From the NCBI GenBank assembly GCA_018267965.1, contig JAFDXK010000001.1, positions 124,001-188,000 on the forward strand: a stretch of 64,000 bases of DNA, read 5' to 3'. Position numbers and translations under genes: made by a program. Of the stretch, positions 32,990 through 42,421 are shown piece by piece; the first letter of the stretch is position 1; the number at the start of each line of letters is the position of its first letter. The notes below the pieces were generated by a model that made no database searches, was not told the origin of the DNA, and was given only the letters and a program-made list of their open reading frames with translations. This DNA comes from Bacteroidota bacterium. GTDB taxonomy: Bacteria > Bacteroidota > Bacteroidia > Chitinophagales > Chitinophagaceae.

Positions 32990-33415
32990 TTAATCTTTGT
33001 AGCCTTCTTTCTCTTGTTTTTCTTTGATGAAATTACCCTGGTCGTCAAATATCAAGTCTTTGCTTTTCATCTCGGCCTCGTATTGTGTCGTGCCGTTAGG
33101 AGCTACAATTTTTGCTGCACCTTTTATTTTTCCTTTAGATGAAGCATATTGTTTGGCTTTCGCAGGAAGTGCATCTGCACTTATTTCGGTTTCAGTTTCA
33201 GCCAAACTACCATCTGCATTATACAATACAGACATTTCCTGATTTTTGTAATGGAAGGTAGCTTCGTATTGAGCTTCTTCTTTGTCCCATTTAACTTTTG
33301 TAGCACCGCTATATGCTTTTTTAAAAGCATCTTTTACTGCCTGAGGTGTATTTTGTGCCATAGTTGTATTGTTGCATATAACAACAGTAAACAACATGAT
33401 GAATATTGTTTTCAT
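32990..33415 (-). CDS. PepSY-like periplasmic protein
   Basis: This 141-residue protein has a signal peptide (to TMAQ) and two PepSY-like repeats, e.g. AVKDAFKKAYSGATKVKWDK, YEATFHYKNQEMSVLYNADG and YEAEMKSKDLIFDDQGNFI. Such proteins are common in Bacteroidota (DUF2874-like) and resemble β-lactamase-inhibitor folds. Their role is unclear. It is next to a TonB receptor on the same strand and may be expressed with it. Confidence 0.75.
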   Translation of the reverse strand: MKTIFIMLFTVVICNNTTMAQNTPQAVKDAFKKAYSGATKVKWDKEEAQYEATFHYKNQEMSVLYNADGSLAETETEISADALPAKAKQYASSKGKIKGAAKIVAPNGTTQYEAEMKSKDLIFDDQGNFIKEKQEKEGYKD

Positions 33416-33463
33416 TATTTATGTTTTAATTGATTTTAAAATAAAGTGTCTCTAAACAATCAA

Positions 33464-33868
33464 TTAAACAATCGGAGGATGAAATACCTGTGAGAGAAAA
33501 TTATTCTGAAGGAAATGGTCGTTTAATAAAGGGAATGAGGTTTTTGTGCAAGGTGCGGGACAAGGTTTCTGAAACTCTATTTGTAGAGGCTTGCCGATAG
33601 TAATTACAACCTGCGAAATAGTATGACTGAACTGAAAGGGCTGATGTGGCTTCTCGTTGCTGTCATGTTCTTCAAATTGTTCTGATACATCTTCAAGATT
33701 TAGTAAATGCTCAAAAACAAAATCAACAGCATCAATATCATGGTCTTCTTCTTTGCATAGGTCATACATGCCCGAAAGGTTAGCTAGGAATGAAAAATCT
33801 CCTAACGGGCATAGGAGCGTTCCCATACTGTAAATAGAAAGGAATAGTATGATGGCTATTTTCTGCAT
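33464..33868 (-). CDS. Small exported protein with FHPP C-terminus
   Basis: This 134-residue protein begins with a hydrophobic segment (MQKIAIILFLSIYSMGTLLC), continues with an acidic stretch (CKEEDHDIDAVDFVFEHLLN, with several His) and ends QVFHPPIV. The ending FHPP-x-V and the MQK start match the protein at 26533-26913. It lies upstream of the PepSY-like gene on the same strand, near two TonB receptors. The His/Asp/Glu-rich middle could bind metal. No known function. Confidence 0.6.
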   Translation of the reverse strand: MQKIAIILFLSIYSMGTLLCPLGDFSFLANLSGMYDLCKEEDHDIDAVDFVFEHLLNLEDVSEQFEEHDSNEKPHQPFQFSHTISQVVITIGKPLQIEFQKPCPAPCTKTSFPLLNDHFLQNNFLSQVFHPPIV

Positions 33869-33914
33869 GCAGTTTAGTAAAGTTACAGTATCTGAGTTAA
33901 CAAAAACCTAATCT

Positions 33915-36365
33915 TTAAAAATCGACGACTAGCTTAACGTTTATCAAACGTGATGTAAGGCGGTTAGGCACTGCATAAGTCTTGCCGCTGGTCTGGTCTT
34001 GAATCCAAGTATAAGACAACGTGTTTCGGATACCCAGCAGATTGAATACCTCGAAGCTGAGCCATGTGTTTTTGATGCTGCTCCATACTTTGCTGCGAGG
34101 ATGCTTTGCTCCATTCAGCAATAGTGCAGAGAAGCCTATGTCTACACGCTTGTAATCAGGCAGGCGTAGAGTATCTCCATAACGATTGTTATCCGGTGGC
34201 CCGAACGGCAGCCCTGAAGCATACATGAGGTTCAGGTGCATTTTATAATTCTTCCATTTAGGGAAATAATCTTCGAAATACATACCGAGCATAAAGCGTT
34301 GGTCAGTAGGGCGTGGTATATAACCCGGATAGAATGTTCCGCTATCAGCACCGCTTACACTTTTATAAGATACTTTATCGTCGGAAAGATTCTCCATAGT
34401 TTTCAGCAAACCAATGCTGATCCATGAAGTAGCATCTTTTACAATGTCGCCATAAATACGTACTTCACCGCCGTATGCATATCCTTTTGCATCGTTTTTG
34501 CCATAGTAGCGAATACGTACATTGTCGTATTCATAAGGAACAATATCCCAAAGACCTTTGTAATAAACTGATGTAGTGAGCTTGAATGGCCTGTCGAGGG
34601 CTTTGAAATTATAATCAACACCTAACACAACGTGATATGATTTTTGTGCCATCAACGAATAATTGATGTTACCGTTCAAATCACGCATCTCGCGGTAAAA
34701 TGGTGGCTGTTGATACAATCCGCCTGATAATTTAAACACAACATCACTCACCCAGCTTTTGGGTTTGTAAGAGATTTGTGCACGCGGGCTGAATAACCAT
34801 TCGTTATTTAATGTGCTGTAATTGTAACGCAAACCAACAGACATTGTTAAGCCTGAAGAATCGTTAAAGCGGAAGTTGTCTTGCAGAAAACCACTGTAGC
34901 GCATATAGTTAAAGTTGCCATTGGAGTGGTAGAAATGGGTAAGCTCCAGGTTGTTGGGGTTATAAGGTTGTGTAAAGCCTGCAGAGTCGCGGCGTTCCCA
35001 TTCAAACAATTTATCGTTGATGGTGGTATAGTTGGCATCAACACCCCATTGGATAAAATGCAATCCTGCATCATAAGAACCGCGATGTGCAACGTTACCT
35101 ACATTCACTTGCAAATAGTTGCGTGCATAATTATGAATGATACCTGTACCCAGGTATGTTTTGATTTGCCCGAAGTTTTCTTTGCCTAAATCAGTTTCCA
35201 GTTCACCCAATAGATACTCACCACTGATATCATACGTTTCTTTTTCGTTGGTTTGGAAACCTGATACCAGTAATTTCAGCTTCAACCTTTCATTAGGTTT
35301 GAAAGTAGTTGATAATCCCCCGAAACGAGAGTCGAACTGGTCTATCTCAGCACCATCGTAAAATACTCGTAGCTGGTAGGCTTTGTTGATAACACCAAAG
35401 CTGCTGGTTTGCTCTTCGGGAATAAAGCGAAAACGGTTGCGTGCATAGTTGCCTATGGCTTCTATCTCCCATTTATCATTAAAGCGATAATTAATTAATG
35501 CCTGTGCATCGGTGAACGAAGGAGTATATACACCTTTTGTAGGCTGAGACTTGAGCAGGTATTGATTGCTCTTTTGACGTAGCCCTATTAAGTAAGTCAG
35601 CTTTTGATTTTTCGAGGCTCCTTCCAATGCAAGGCTGGCACCGAGCAAGCTGGCAACAACACGCCCGCCAAATTCTTTAGGGTGTTTGTATGTAACATCC
35701 AGCACACTACTCATCTTATCGCCATATTTGGCTTGAAAACCACCTACCGAGAAATTCACATTTTCGGCGAGGTCTGCATTTACAAAGCTCATACCTTCCT
35801 GTTGACCACTGCGGGTAAGGAAAGGGCGGTAAATCTCGAAATCATTTACATAAATAAGATTCTCGTCATAGTTACCACCACGTACGTTGTATTGAGACGT
35901 GAGTTCATTATTAGTGCCTACGTAGGTTTTGATCATGGTCATGATACGGTCTAATCCGCCATCGACACCTGCCATGAGTTTACTATCGTTTGGTTTCAGT
36001 TTGATAACATCGCTGCCTGTGCGGTCGCCTTTAACGGTTACACGTCGCAGCTCTTTGGTCTTTTCGAGTTGGATGTTGATATATGCGATTTCTTTCGGCT
36101 GTAGTTTTATGGTTTGTTTTTTCACTACGTAACCCGGTTCAGAAAATACTACCAGCATTTCCTGCTCTGCAGGGAGCTGTATCTGGTATTTGCCTTCGGC
36201 ATCGGTATTAGTGCCCATAGTGCTGCCTTCCACACCCACCATTACAGATTCGATGGGTTTACCCTTTTGGTCAGTTACTTTTCCGCTAAGCGTTGCTGTT
36301 TGTGCTATTGTGTTAATAGCGCAAAAGAGGTATATAGAAAATAAGAAGATGCGTTTTAACAACAT
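33915..36365 (-). CDS. TonB-dependent receptor with carboxypeptidase-like N-module
   Basis: This 816-residue protein has a signal peptide, a CarboxypepD_reg-like β-sandwich (about 22-105: TLSGKVTDQKGKPIESVMVG), a plug domain (about 115-230: SQYNVRGGNYDENLIYVNDF) and a β-barrel ending in LTSRLINVKLVVDF. This is the SusC-like branch in layout but without a SusD neighbour. It imports a polymer fragment, peptide or metal chelate with TonB. It is followed by rpe at 36394-37047, which is functionally unrelated. Confidence 0.88.
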   Translation of the reverse strand: MLLKRIFLFSIYLFCAINTIAQTATLSGKVTDQKGKPIESVMVGVEGSTMGTNTDAEGKYQIQLPAEQEMLVVFSEPGYVVKKQTIKLQPKEIAYINIQLEKTKELRRVTVKGDRTGSDVIKLKPNDSKLMAGVDGGLDRIMTMIKTYVGTNNELTSQYNVRGGNYDENLIYVNDFEIYRPFLTRSGQQEGMSFVNADLAENVNFSVGGFQAKYGDKMSSVLDVTYKHPKEFGGRVVASLLGASLALEGASKNQKLTYLIGLRQKSNQYLLKSQPTKGVYTPSFTDAQALINYRFNDKWEIEAIGNYARNRFRFIPEEQTSSFGVINKAYQLRVFYDGAEIDQFDSRFGGLSTTFKPNERLKLKLLVSGFQTNEKETYDISGEYLLGELETDLGKENFGQIKTYLGTGIIHNYARNYLQVNVGNVAHRGSYDAGLHFIQWGVDANYTTINDKLFEWERRDSAGFTQPYNPNNLELTHFYHSNGNFNYMRYSGFLQDNFRFNDSSGLTMSVGLRYNYSTLNNEWLFSPRAQISYKPKSWVSDVVFKLSGGLYQQPPFYREMRDLNGNINYSLMAQKSYHVVLGVDYNFKALDRPFKLTTSVYYKGLWDIVPYEYDNVRIRYYGKNDAKGYAYGGEVRIYGDIVKDATSWISIGLLKTMENLSDDKVSYKSVSGADSGTFYPGYIPRPTDQRFMLGMYFEDYFPKWKNYKMHLNLMYASGLPFGPPDNNRYGDTLRLPDYKRVDIGFSALLLNGAKHPRSKVWSSIKNTWLSFEVFNLLGIRNTLSYTWIQDQTSGKTYAVPNRLTSRLINVKLVVDF

Positions 36366-36393
36366 ACACGTAGATAACGGATATAAGTTAGGT

Positions 36394-37047
36394 TTATTTT
36401 CCCGCCTGCTTCAGCTTTTTTATGGTATCAACAGGGTCGGGCGAAGAAAAAACGGTATTCCCTGCCACCAAAGCATCTGCTCCGGCAGCCACCAGTGCGC
36501 CTGCATTCTCTAGTGTCACACCACCGTCAACTTCTATAAGGGTATTGCTTCCCGCAGCAGTAATCATGCTTTTTACTTTAGTAATCTTTTGCATGGCTTG
36601 CTGAATGAATTTTTGCCCGCCAAAGCCGGGGTTTACACTCATTATCAAAACAAGGTCTATATCAGCAATCACATCCTCTAAAAGATGAACTGGAGTATGA
36701 GGGTTGAGTGATACACCTGCCTTCATGCCGAGTGCTTTTATGGCCTGTAAGTTGCGGTGCAGGTGTGTGCTTGCTTCATAATGCACTGTGAGTATATCAG
36801 CACCTGCTTTTTTAAACTCTTCAAAATACTTTTCGGGTTCCAATATCATCAGGTGCACATCCATGGTTTTTTTAGCCATTTTTTTCATCTGAGCGATGAT
36901 AGACATGCCATAGCTGATGTTGGGTACAAACCTGCCATCCATTACATCAAGGTGAAACCAGTCGGCCTCACTGTTGTTTACCATTTCAATATCGCGCCCG
37001 AGATTGAGAAAATCGGCAGAAAGCATGGAAGGTGCTATAATTGGCAT
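36394..37047 (-). CDS. rpe: Ribulose-phosphate 3-epimerase
   Basis: This 217-residue TIM-barrel enzyme interconverts ribulose-5-phosphate and xylulose-5-phosphate in the pentose phosphate pathway. It has the family motifs IAPSMLSADF, HLDVMDGRFVPN (metal ligand His and Asp), DVHLMI (second His), MSVNPGFGGQ (phosphate loop) and IEVDGGV (second Asp). I chose the ATG at 37047 because MPIIAPSMLSADF is the family start; the longer frame adds 8 residues. It is the clearest housekeeping enzyme in the window. Confidence 0.97.
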   Translation of the reverse strand: MPIIAPSMLSADFLNLGRDIEMVNNSEADWFHLDVMDGRFVPNISYGMSIIAQMKKMAKKTMDVHLMILEPEKYFEEFKKAGADILTVHYEASTHLHRNLQAIKALGMKAGVSLNPHTPVHLLEDVIADIDLVLIMSVNPGFGGQKFIQQAMQKITKVKSMITAAGSNTLIEVDGGVTLENAGALVAAGADALVAGNTVFSSPDPVDTIKKLKQAGK

Positions 37048-37190
37048 ATTTGTCAAAAATTGGTGCTGCAAGATACAAATTAAGGGTTGTTAATGACCGG
37101 ATAACCCTTGTTTTTGAGCTTTTTAATGCATATATTTATTGTAATTCTGAGGATAGTTGAGAGAATCCACAAAATACTTATAACATCATT

Positions 37191-38876
37191 ATGATGAAAC
37201 AAAAAAGGATTCTTGTTCAACTCAATGTATTTGCATCTATATCGTGCTTTGCATTTTTTATCTATATGGTATATTGGGGCTTAACGATGCCCGCCATCAT
37301 CCTCGGTATAGCCGCATTATTGTATGGAGGTAGTGCATTGCTGGCCCGAACAGGTGAGACAGGATATGCAGCTGTAGCAGCCATCATCATTTCCAACGGA
37401 CTGTTAGTACTTTTTGATACCGGTTTTACGGACAGAACACATAGCGCATTTGTACTGTATATACCACTTTTGCTTTTTTCCTATGTAGTAACAAGGTTTG
37501 ACGAGCATGTGAAAAGGATAATAATGGTTTCGATAACTGTAGGTTGTATCTTATTGCCCAATTTTACGAATCTTACGCCTAAATTGTTACAGTATGTTAA
37601 TACTGATAATGCAGGCAATCTCTTTAATGCGATGAGCATTATTACATCTGCTGTTGTCAGCCTGTTAATGATGCGAGTGGTTTTGAGGGCGAATCATAAA
37701 ATGGAGCAGGAAATGTCCGGTGCTAAAGAAGTGGCAGAAACTTCTGCGGGAGAGGCAATGCACTTCCTGTCTATAATGAGCCATGAGTTACGCACACCTG
37801 CCAATGCTATTGTGGGTATGGCCAACCTGATACAGGAGAAGGAAGTTCCTGCAAACATCAAACAAGATGTATCACTGATACAATATTCTGCACAAAGCCT
37901 GTTATCTATCATCGAAAATGTCCTGTATTTCAACAAGCTGGAGAGTAACAGTATTGGTATAGAAAAAACGCCATTTGATATCCGCAAGTTTTGTCAGAAT
38001 GCTGTGGATAGTTTTGTATTGGAAGCAGCTAAGAAAGACATACAACTCTACTTCTATTTTGATGACCGCATACCTCCATACCTATTATGCGACCATGAAA
38101 AGCTGACACAGATTATTAATAATTTACTCAGTAACGCTATAAAGTTTACTCGTAACGGCTCCATACACTTTTGGGTGAAACTGAGCCATGAAGATGAAGA
38201 GGCCTGTTATGTGATGTTTAAACTGGCAGATACCGGAATAGGCATTAACCCGAATAGGTTGAAAGACATTTTCCACGTTTTCAGCCAGGTGAAAAATAAG
38301 ATATCGCGCAGCCATGATGGCCTGGGATTAGGTTTAGCCATATCCAGAAAGCTATTGGAAATGATGGGTAGTACGATACATGTAGATTCGGAAGAAGGAG
38401 AGGGTTCCAACTTTTATTTTGTCATCAGGCTCGACCGAACAGCTGAGGTTAAAGACCAGGAAGCTATATTCAGTGAAACGCACGACCTTAAGGGATTGCG
38501 CATATTGCTGATTGAAGATAATAATGCCAATGTATTGATAACGACACGCACATTGCAAAAAATGAATGCCGAAATAGAAGTAGCTAAAGATGGTGTGGAG
38601 GGGATAAGGATGTACACGGCCGGCAAGTATGACCTGATATTGATGGATCTGCACATGCCCAAACTGGACGGTTTTAAAACGGCTGCTTATATCAGGGAAA
38701 CCGATACAGAAATACCAATACTGGCATACAGCGCTGACGCATTTGACGACGCAAAAGAAAAAGCTAAAGCTGCAGGTATGAATGATTTTATCAGCAAACC
38801 ATTTGACCCATTGGTATTGTACGATAAAATAAGCCGAAACGCTCCCAAGACTGCCCGCGTGCAACTGGATAAATAA
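37191..38876 (+). CDS. Membrane hybrid histidine kinase
   Basis: This 561-residue protein has an N-terminal membrane sensor of about six helices (residues 8-165), a HisKA domain with His198 in IMSHELRTPA, an HATPase domain (NNLLSNAIKFT, DTGIGINP, GLGLGLAISR) and a C-terminal receiver with Asp486 in LILMDLHMPKLDG and Lys in FISKPF. The signal enters through the membrane region. It phosphorylates its own receiver, but has no HPt or output domain, so phosphate must pass to partners elsewhere. Confidence 0.93.
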   Translation: MMKQKRILVQLNVFASISCFAFFIYMVYWGLTMPAIILGIAALLYGGSALLARTGETGYAAVAAIIISNGLLVLFDTGFTDRTHSAFVLYIPLLLFSYVVTRFDEHVKRIIMVSITVGCILLPNFTNLTPKLLQYVNTDNAGNLFNAMSIITSAVVSLLMMRVVLRANHKMEQEMSGAKEVAETSAGEAMHFLSIMSHELRTPANAIVGMANLIQEKEVPANIKQDVSLIQYSAQSLLSIIENVLYFNKLESNSIGIEKTPFDIRKFCQNAVDSFVLEAAKKDIQLYFYFDDRIPPYLLCDHEKLTQIINNLLSNAIKFTRNGSIHFWVKLSHEDEEACYVMFKLADTGIGINPNRLKDIFHVFSQVKNKISRSHDGLGLGLAISRKLLEMMGSTIHVDSEEGEGSNFYFVIRLDRTAEVKDQEAIFSETHDLKGLRILLIEDNNANVLITTRTLQKMNAEIEVAKDGVEGIRMYTAGKYDLILMDLHMPKLDGFKTAAYIRETDTEIPILAYSADAFDDAKEKAKAAGMNDFISKPFDPLVLYDKISRNAPKTARVQLDK

Positions 38877-38935
38877 TCTGATATCTTAATTGTTGGTTAA
38901 CCGCTAACCAATGTGTTGTTAACCCTTGTAAATTA

Positions 38936-38968
38936 TTTGGAAGGCTACCTTCAGTTACTGCATCTTTG
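38936..38968 (+). promoter_or_regulatory. Possible promoter of the 39022 gene
   Basis: TTTG at 38936-38939 and CATCTTTG at 38961-38968 are separated by 21 bases, a rough match to TTTG / TAnnTTTG. Confidence 0.35.
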
Positions 38969-39021
38969 TGCTATCAAAACGGAATTAACACACCCGTACA
39001 AAACAAAAAATAAAGAACACA

Positions 39022-39579
39022 ATGAGGAAAAAGCTATTCACAGCATTAGCTGTAATGCTTTGCACAGGTATGGCCGCATATGCACAAAACGCATCAGCAG
39101 GGGCATCGCAAAGGCTGGTAATTGAATTGACTAATGCTATCGAAATCAGTTTCAGTTCAACAGGTTCAGCTACAGGTTCTACAGTAACTTTCCCTTTTGC
39201 AAATCCAACACAATATGGTTCTGGTGCTACTTCACCCGAATACCAATTGACTATACGCTCTAACCAGCCATTTACCATCAATGTAAAAACAAGCGATAAG
39301 AACTTTACCTATGCAGGTGTTGTAAATCCGGCGCCCGTAATGCCCGTTGCTGGTGTAGTGAGTATGCTGATAACGCAAAATCAATCAGGTGGTGTAGTAG
39401 TGGCACCATTTAGTTCAACATCATTCGGCAATATTGACGAAACAGCAAAAACCTTATTGACTACCTGTAATAACGGTGGCAACCAGTGGTTTGCGGTAAA
39501 ATATAAAGCAAGCCCCGGTTTTAGTTATCCCGGCGGACTGTATAGCATAGACGCTATATACACTGCTACTCAGATGTAA
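39022..39579 (+). CDS. Secreted β-rich protein of unknown function
   Basis: This 185-residue protein has a signal peptide (to AYAQN) and a Ser/Thr/Asn/Val-rich mature part with β-strand character (TGSATGSTVTFPFANPTQYG, QLTIRSNQPFTINVKTS, YKASPGFSYPGGLYSIDAIY). It resembles pilin-like or surface-coat domains (DUF4402-type in style), but no motif is conclusive. A single Cys lies near the C-terminus. It stands alone, with a perfect terminator following. Confidence 0.6.
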   Translation: MRKKLFTALAVMLCTGMAAYAQNASAGASQRLVIELTNAIEISFSSTGSATGSTVTFPFANPTQYGSGATSPEYQLTIRSNQPFTINVKTSDKNFTYAGVVNPAPVMPVAGVVSMLITQNQSGGVVVAPFSSTSFGNIDETAKTLLTTCNNGGNQWFAVKYKASPGFSYPGGLYSIDAIYTATQM

Positions 39580-39599
39580 TAATTAAGATAGATAAAAAT

Positions 39600-39630
39600 A
39601 AATGCCCTTCGGTTAAACCGAAGGGCATTT
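39600..39630. terminator. Perfect bidirectional terminator
   Basis: AAATGCCCTTCGGTT pairs over 15 bp with its complement (loop of one base in this strict reading), between convergent genes ending at 39579 and 39649. Confidence 0.9.
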
Positions 39631-39648
39631 AAGTATGTAATAGCGTAG

Positions 39649-40500
39649 TTATTTCTTTTCGCAAGAAGCTTCACATCCTTCCTTTTCACATTCACTGCTA
39701 CATTCATTACCACATTCGTCATCGCATTGATGCTTGCAGTATTTGTGATTGATATCGTAGTTTTTGATGCGTTTGAAAGTAGCTTTATCGATATCGATGT
39801 ATATTTTCTTTACCGGATAAGCGCTGCCTTTTGGCATAAGCGGAATGTTAGCAATGTTTTCTTTTGCCAGTATGGCCCTTTCATCTATTTCTTTTACAAT
39901 GGTAGTGTTTTCGCAGTCATTACATTCGTACACGTCTTGTTCTTCATAACGTGCTATTACTTTTATGGTAAGATTGGCAACGCCACATTCAGGGCATGGT
40001 TTGGGTTTTGGTGCAGCGTTGCAGTAGTAGAAGGCATTACCGCAACCTAACATGATGTACACATTGCAATCGGAGCCAGAATTGATTTTCCAGCAAGGAA
40101 TGTTCTGTACGTTGGTTATGGCCAGTATACTGTATATATAATGGTGCGAGCCGTCGCCCAGCATACCTATGGCACCGAATGGTATGGTTGTATACTCCAG
40201 TTTGTCTATTGTAAATTTAGGGTCATTTACACCTGTATAACCTAAGGCGCAGAGCAAAGAGTTAATCTCTGCTTTATGTTTTGGGTCATTATCCAAAGCC
40301 TTCAGATTTTTGTAATAGACATTCTTGTCTAAAATGAATTGCAGCGATGTAAACTGAGGAGATGCACCTAGTTTAGTAACCACAACCGGTGTTTTGTCCT
40401 TCGGAACATTGAAAATTTTGTGTTTACCGTCACAGGCTGATTGTGCAATAGTGCTGATGCTGTAAACGGCAAGTAGAAAAACTAACATGGCTTTTTTCAT
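39649..40500 (-). CDS. Exported protein with Cys-rich C-terminal tail
   Basis: This 283-residue protein has a signal peptide (MKKAMLVFLLAVYSISTIAQ), a globular body with paired CPECG and CNDCENTT (zinc-ribbon-like), and a tail of about 30 residues with eight Cys and many Glu (HKYCKHQCDDECGNECSSEC...). The tail would bind several metal ions or form many disulfides. I chose the ATG at 40500 because it starts the signal peptide; the longer frame adds 27 residues from the intergenic region. The function is unknown. Confidence 0.7.
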   Translation of the reverse strand: MKKAMLVFLLAVYSISTIAQSACDGKHKIFNVPKDKTPVVVTKLGASPQFTSLQFILDKNVYYKNLKALDNDPKHKAEINSLLCALGYTGVNDPKFTIDKLEYTTIPFGAIGMLGDGSHHYIYSILAITNVQNIPCWKINSGSDCNVYIMLGCGNAFYYCNAAPKPKPCPECGVANLTIKVIARYEEQDVYECNDCENTTIVKEIDERAILAKENIANIPLMPKGSAYPVKKIYIDIDKATFKRIKNYDINHKYCKHQCDDECGNECSSECEKEGCEASCEKK

Positions 40501-40605
40501 AAACCGGCTATTTAGATGAACAAGATACATATTTAATTCTACCGATGTATATGGTGGTGGCTGAATATGACCAAACTGCATTTTGAAAACGAGTATATTG
40601 CATTT

Positions 40606-41301
40606 ATGATAAGGCTTTTGAAAGTACTATTGTTATTGTGTATGCCTTTGGCATCTTATGCTCAGTGGGATATAGGCGTGGCTGCTGACATATCCTTCCC
40701 TATGATGTTTAATAAATATGTGAAAGATTACAACCATTCATCTACGGGTTTGGGTGCAAGAATAAATATCAATTACCTGCCGCCGAATGCTACATTCACG
40801 CCATCCCTTAACGTCACAGTATCGCCTTATGTTTTACCTGTATATAAGATGCTTACCGACCGTGTGCTGAATATGAATTTTACGGCACTAAACGCGATGT
40901 TGCAGGGAAAGGTAAAGAAACAAATCAGTGATAAAGAACTGTATTTTGGCTTAGGGCTGGGTGCCACTTATATAGGAGGCCATAGTGTAGCTGTAAGTGG
41001 TGACCAACAAACAGTACAGCAATTGTATGTTGATTCGGCAGAATATATCAAGAGGATATTGCCTCAGGCTATGTTTAGTATTGAACTGGTGATGCCCATT
41101 TCTAAAGACAAGCCCGTGTATGCGTTTTTTGGAGGGCAGGTGATGTATGCCTATGTTGCAGAACAACAAACCGGCTATCGGATAGATGTGATGGCCGACG
41201 GAACGTATTATAAAATAAGTCCCAAATTGACAGGACATCTAATGACACCCAGCTTGTATGTTGGTTTGTACTACCGCTTTGGGAAGACTAATAACAGGTA
41301 G
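40606..41301 (+). CDS. Outer-membrane β-barrel-like protein
   Basis: This 231-residue protein has a signal peptide (MIRLLKVLLLLCMPLASYAQ) and a series of amphipathic strands (NINYLPPNATFTPSLNVTV, LYFGLGLGATYIGG) ending in VGLYYRFGKTNNR, a typical outer-membrane finish. No family recognised. The ATG at 40606 begins the signal; a -7-like box TATATTGC (40594-40601) ends 4 bases before it. Next gene, 40 bases downstream, is a TPR lipoprotein. Confidence 0.65.
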   Translation: MIRLLKVLLLLCMPLASYAQWDIGVAADISFPMMFNKYVKDYNHSSTGLGARININYLPPNATFTPSLNVTVSPYVLPVYKMLTDRVLNMNFTALNAMLQGKVKKQISDKELYFGLGLGATYIGGHSVAVSGDQQTVQQLYVDSAEYIKRILPQAMFSIELVMPISKDKPVYAFFGGQVMYAYVAEQQTGYRIDVMADGTYYKISPKLTGHLMTPSLYVGLYYRFGKTNNR

Positions 41302-41328
41302 CAGCATCTCTAATTTCTTCAATTAACT

Positions 41329-41336
41329 TATGTTTG
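41329..41336 (+). promoter_or_regulatory. -7 box abutting the TPR lipoprotein start
   Basis: TATGTTTG, a perfect TAnnTTTG, ends 4 bases before the ATG at 41341, so a transcript from it would have almost no leader. Confidence 0.4.
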
Positions 41337-41340
41337 CGTT

Positions 41341-42354
41341 ATGAAGCATACCGTTTACAAGTATTGTGTTTTAATATTTATAGGATTGTTTGCAGCATCT
41401 TGCGGAGGTGATAAACCTAAAGGGAATGATAATGCATTATTGAGGAGTACGCCGGCATTAAAGGAGATAACGGAAAAAATAGAAAATAGCCCTAAAGAAG
41501 CTTCTTTGTATTTTCAACGCGGTAATCTGCTGCATCAGTTAGAAGAAGATTCCCTGGCATACAACGATTTTGTACAGGCATCAACTTTAGATTCAAACAG
41601 GGCGGAATATTTTAGTGCAGTAGGCGACCTGTTGTTTGAACATAAAGACATATCGGGTTCGGTGAAGTGGCTGGAAAAAGCAATGAAGCTTAATCCGAAC
41701 GACAAGAAAGCACAACTGAAACTTGCCAAGATGTTTGTTTATATCAAAGAGTATACTTCTGCATTCAGGGCTATTAATGATGTATTAAGGCAGGATGCCT
41801 ATAATCCTGAAGCTTACTTTTTGAAAGGCATGATATATAAAGACATGAAGGATACTGCCAAGTCAATCTCCAGTTTTGAGACCGCAGTGAGTGCAGACCC
41901 TAACTATGTAGATGCTGTGGTGCAGTTGGGGCAGTTGTACAGCATGAAAAAAGACCCGATAGCACTCAAGTATTATGATAAGGCATGGCATATAGATACT
42001 ACAGATGTTTTTCCATTATATGCCAAGGGCGTTTTTTATCAGCATCAGAACGATTATGCTGCTGCTAAAATGGCTTATCATGAAGCACTGCTGCACGACA
42101 GGAATTATGTAGATGCCTATTTTAATGTTGCTGATATGCTGATGCAACAAGATTCTACAGATAAGGCCATGCGCCAATACAATATACTGGCACAGATAGA
42201 CCAGGCCGACCCTGATGTGTATTACTACAGGGCGAAATGTTTTGAAAAATTGGGCAAAAAAGAGGATGCTATAAACGATTATCAGCAGGCTCTTGTGTTT
42301 GATGAAAAGTATATTCCTGCAAAAGAGGCATTGCAAAGGTTGCAGAAAAAGTAA
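41341..42354 (+). CDS. TPR-repeat lipoprotein
   Basis: This 337-residue protein has a lipoprotein signal (AASCGGDK, Cys21) and about eight tetratricopeptide repeats from residue 40 to the end, with the A/G-L-Y-x-A/F-P pattern (e.g. AEYFSAVGDLLFEHKDISGS, ALKYYDKAWHIDTTDVFPLY, DVYYYRAKCFEKLGKKEDAI). It should be a periplasmic or outer-membrane scaffold for protein contacts. It is not followed by a co-directional gene for 67 bases. Confidence 0.85.
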   Translation: MKHTVYKYCVLIFIGLFAASCGGDKPKGNDNALLRSTPALKEITEKIENSPKEASLYFQRGNLLHQLEEDSLAYNDFVQASTLDSNRAEYFSAVGDLLFEHKDISGSVKWLEKAMKLNPNDKKAQLKLAKMFVYIKEYTSAFRAINDVLRQDAYNPEAYFLKGMIYKDMKDTAKSISSFETAVSADPNYVDAVVQLGQLYSMKKDPIALKYYDKAWHIDTTDVFPLYAKGVFYQHQNDYAAAKMAYHEALLHDRNYVDAYFNVADMLMQQDSTDKAMRQYNILAQIDQADPDVYYYRAKCFEKLGKKEDAINDYQQALVFDEKYIPAKEALQRLQKK

Positions 42355-42421
42355 TATTTGCCATATAAAGACAAGCAGGCAAAAAATGTTTTATTATATT
42401 TAGAAACGTAAAACATTTTCA

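Noticed and set aside
33915-36365. SusC-type glycan uptake locus
   Set aside because: The receptor has the N-terminal module, but no SusD-like lipoprotein or glycoside hydrolase is next to it.
38352-38864. Minus-strand frame of 170 codons inside the hybrid kinase
   Set aside because: Shadow of the receiver domain of the kinase; no start context and no domain.
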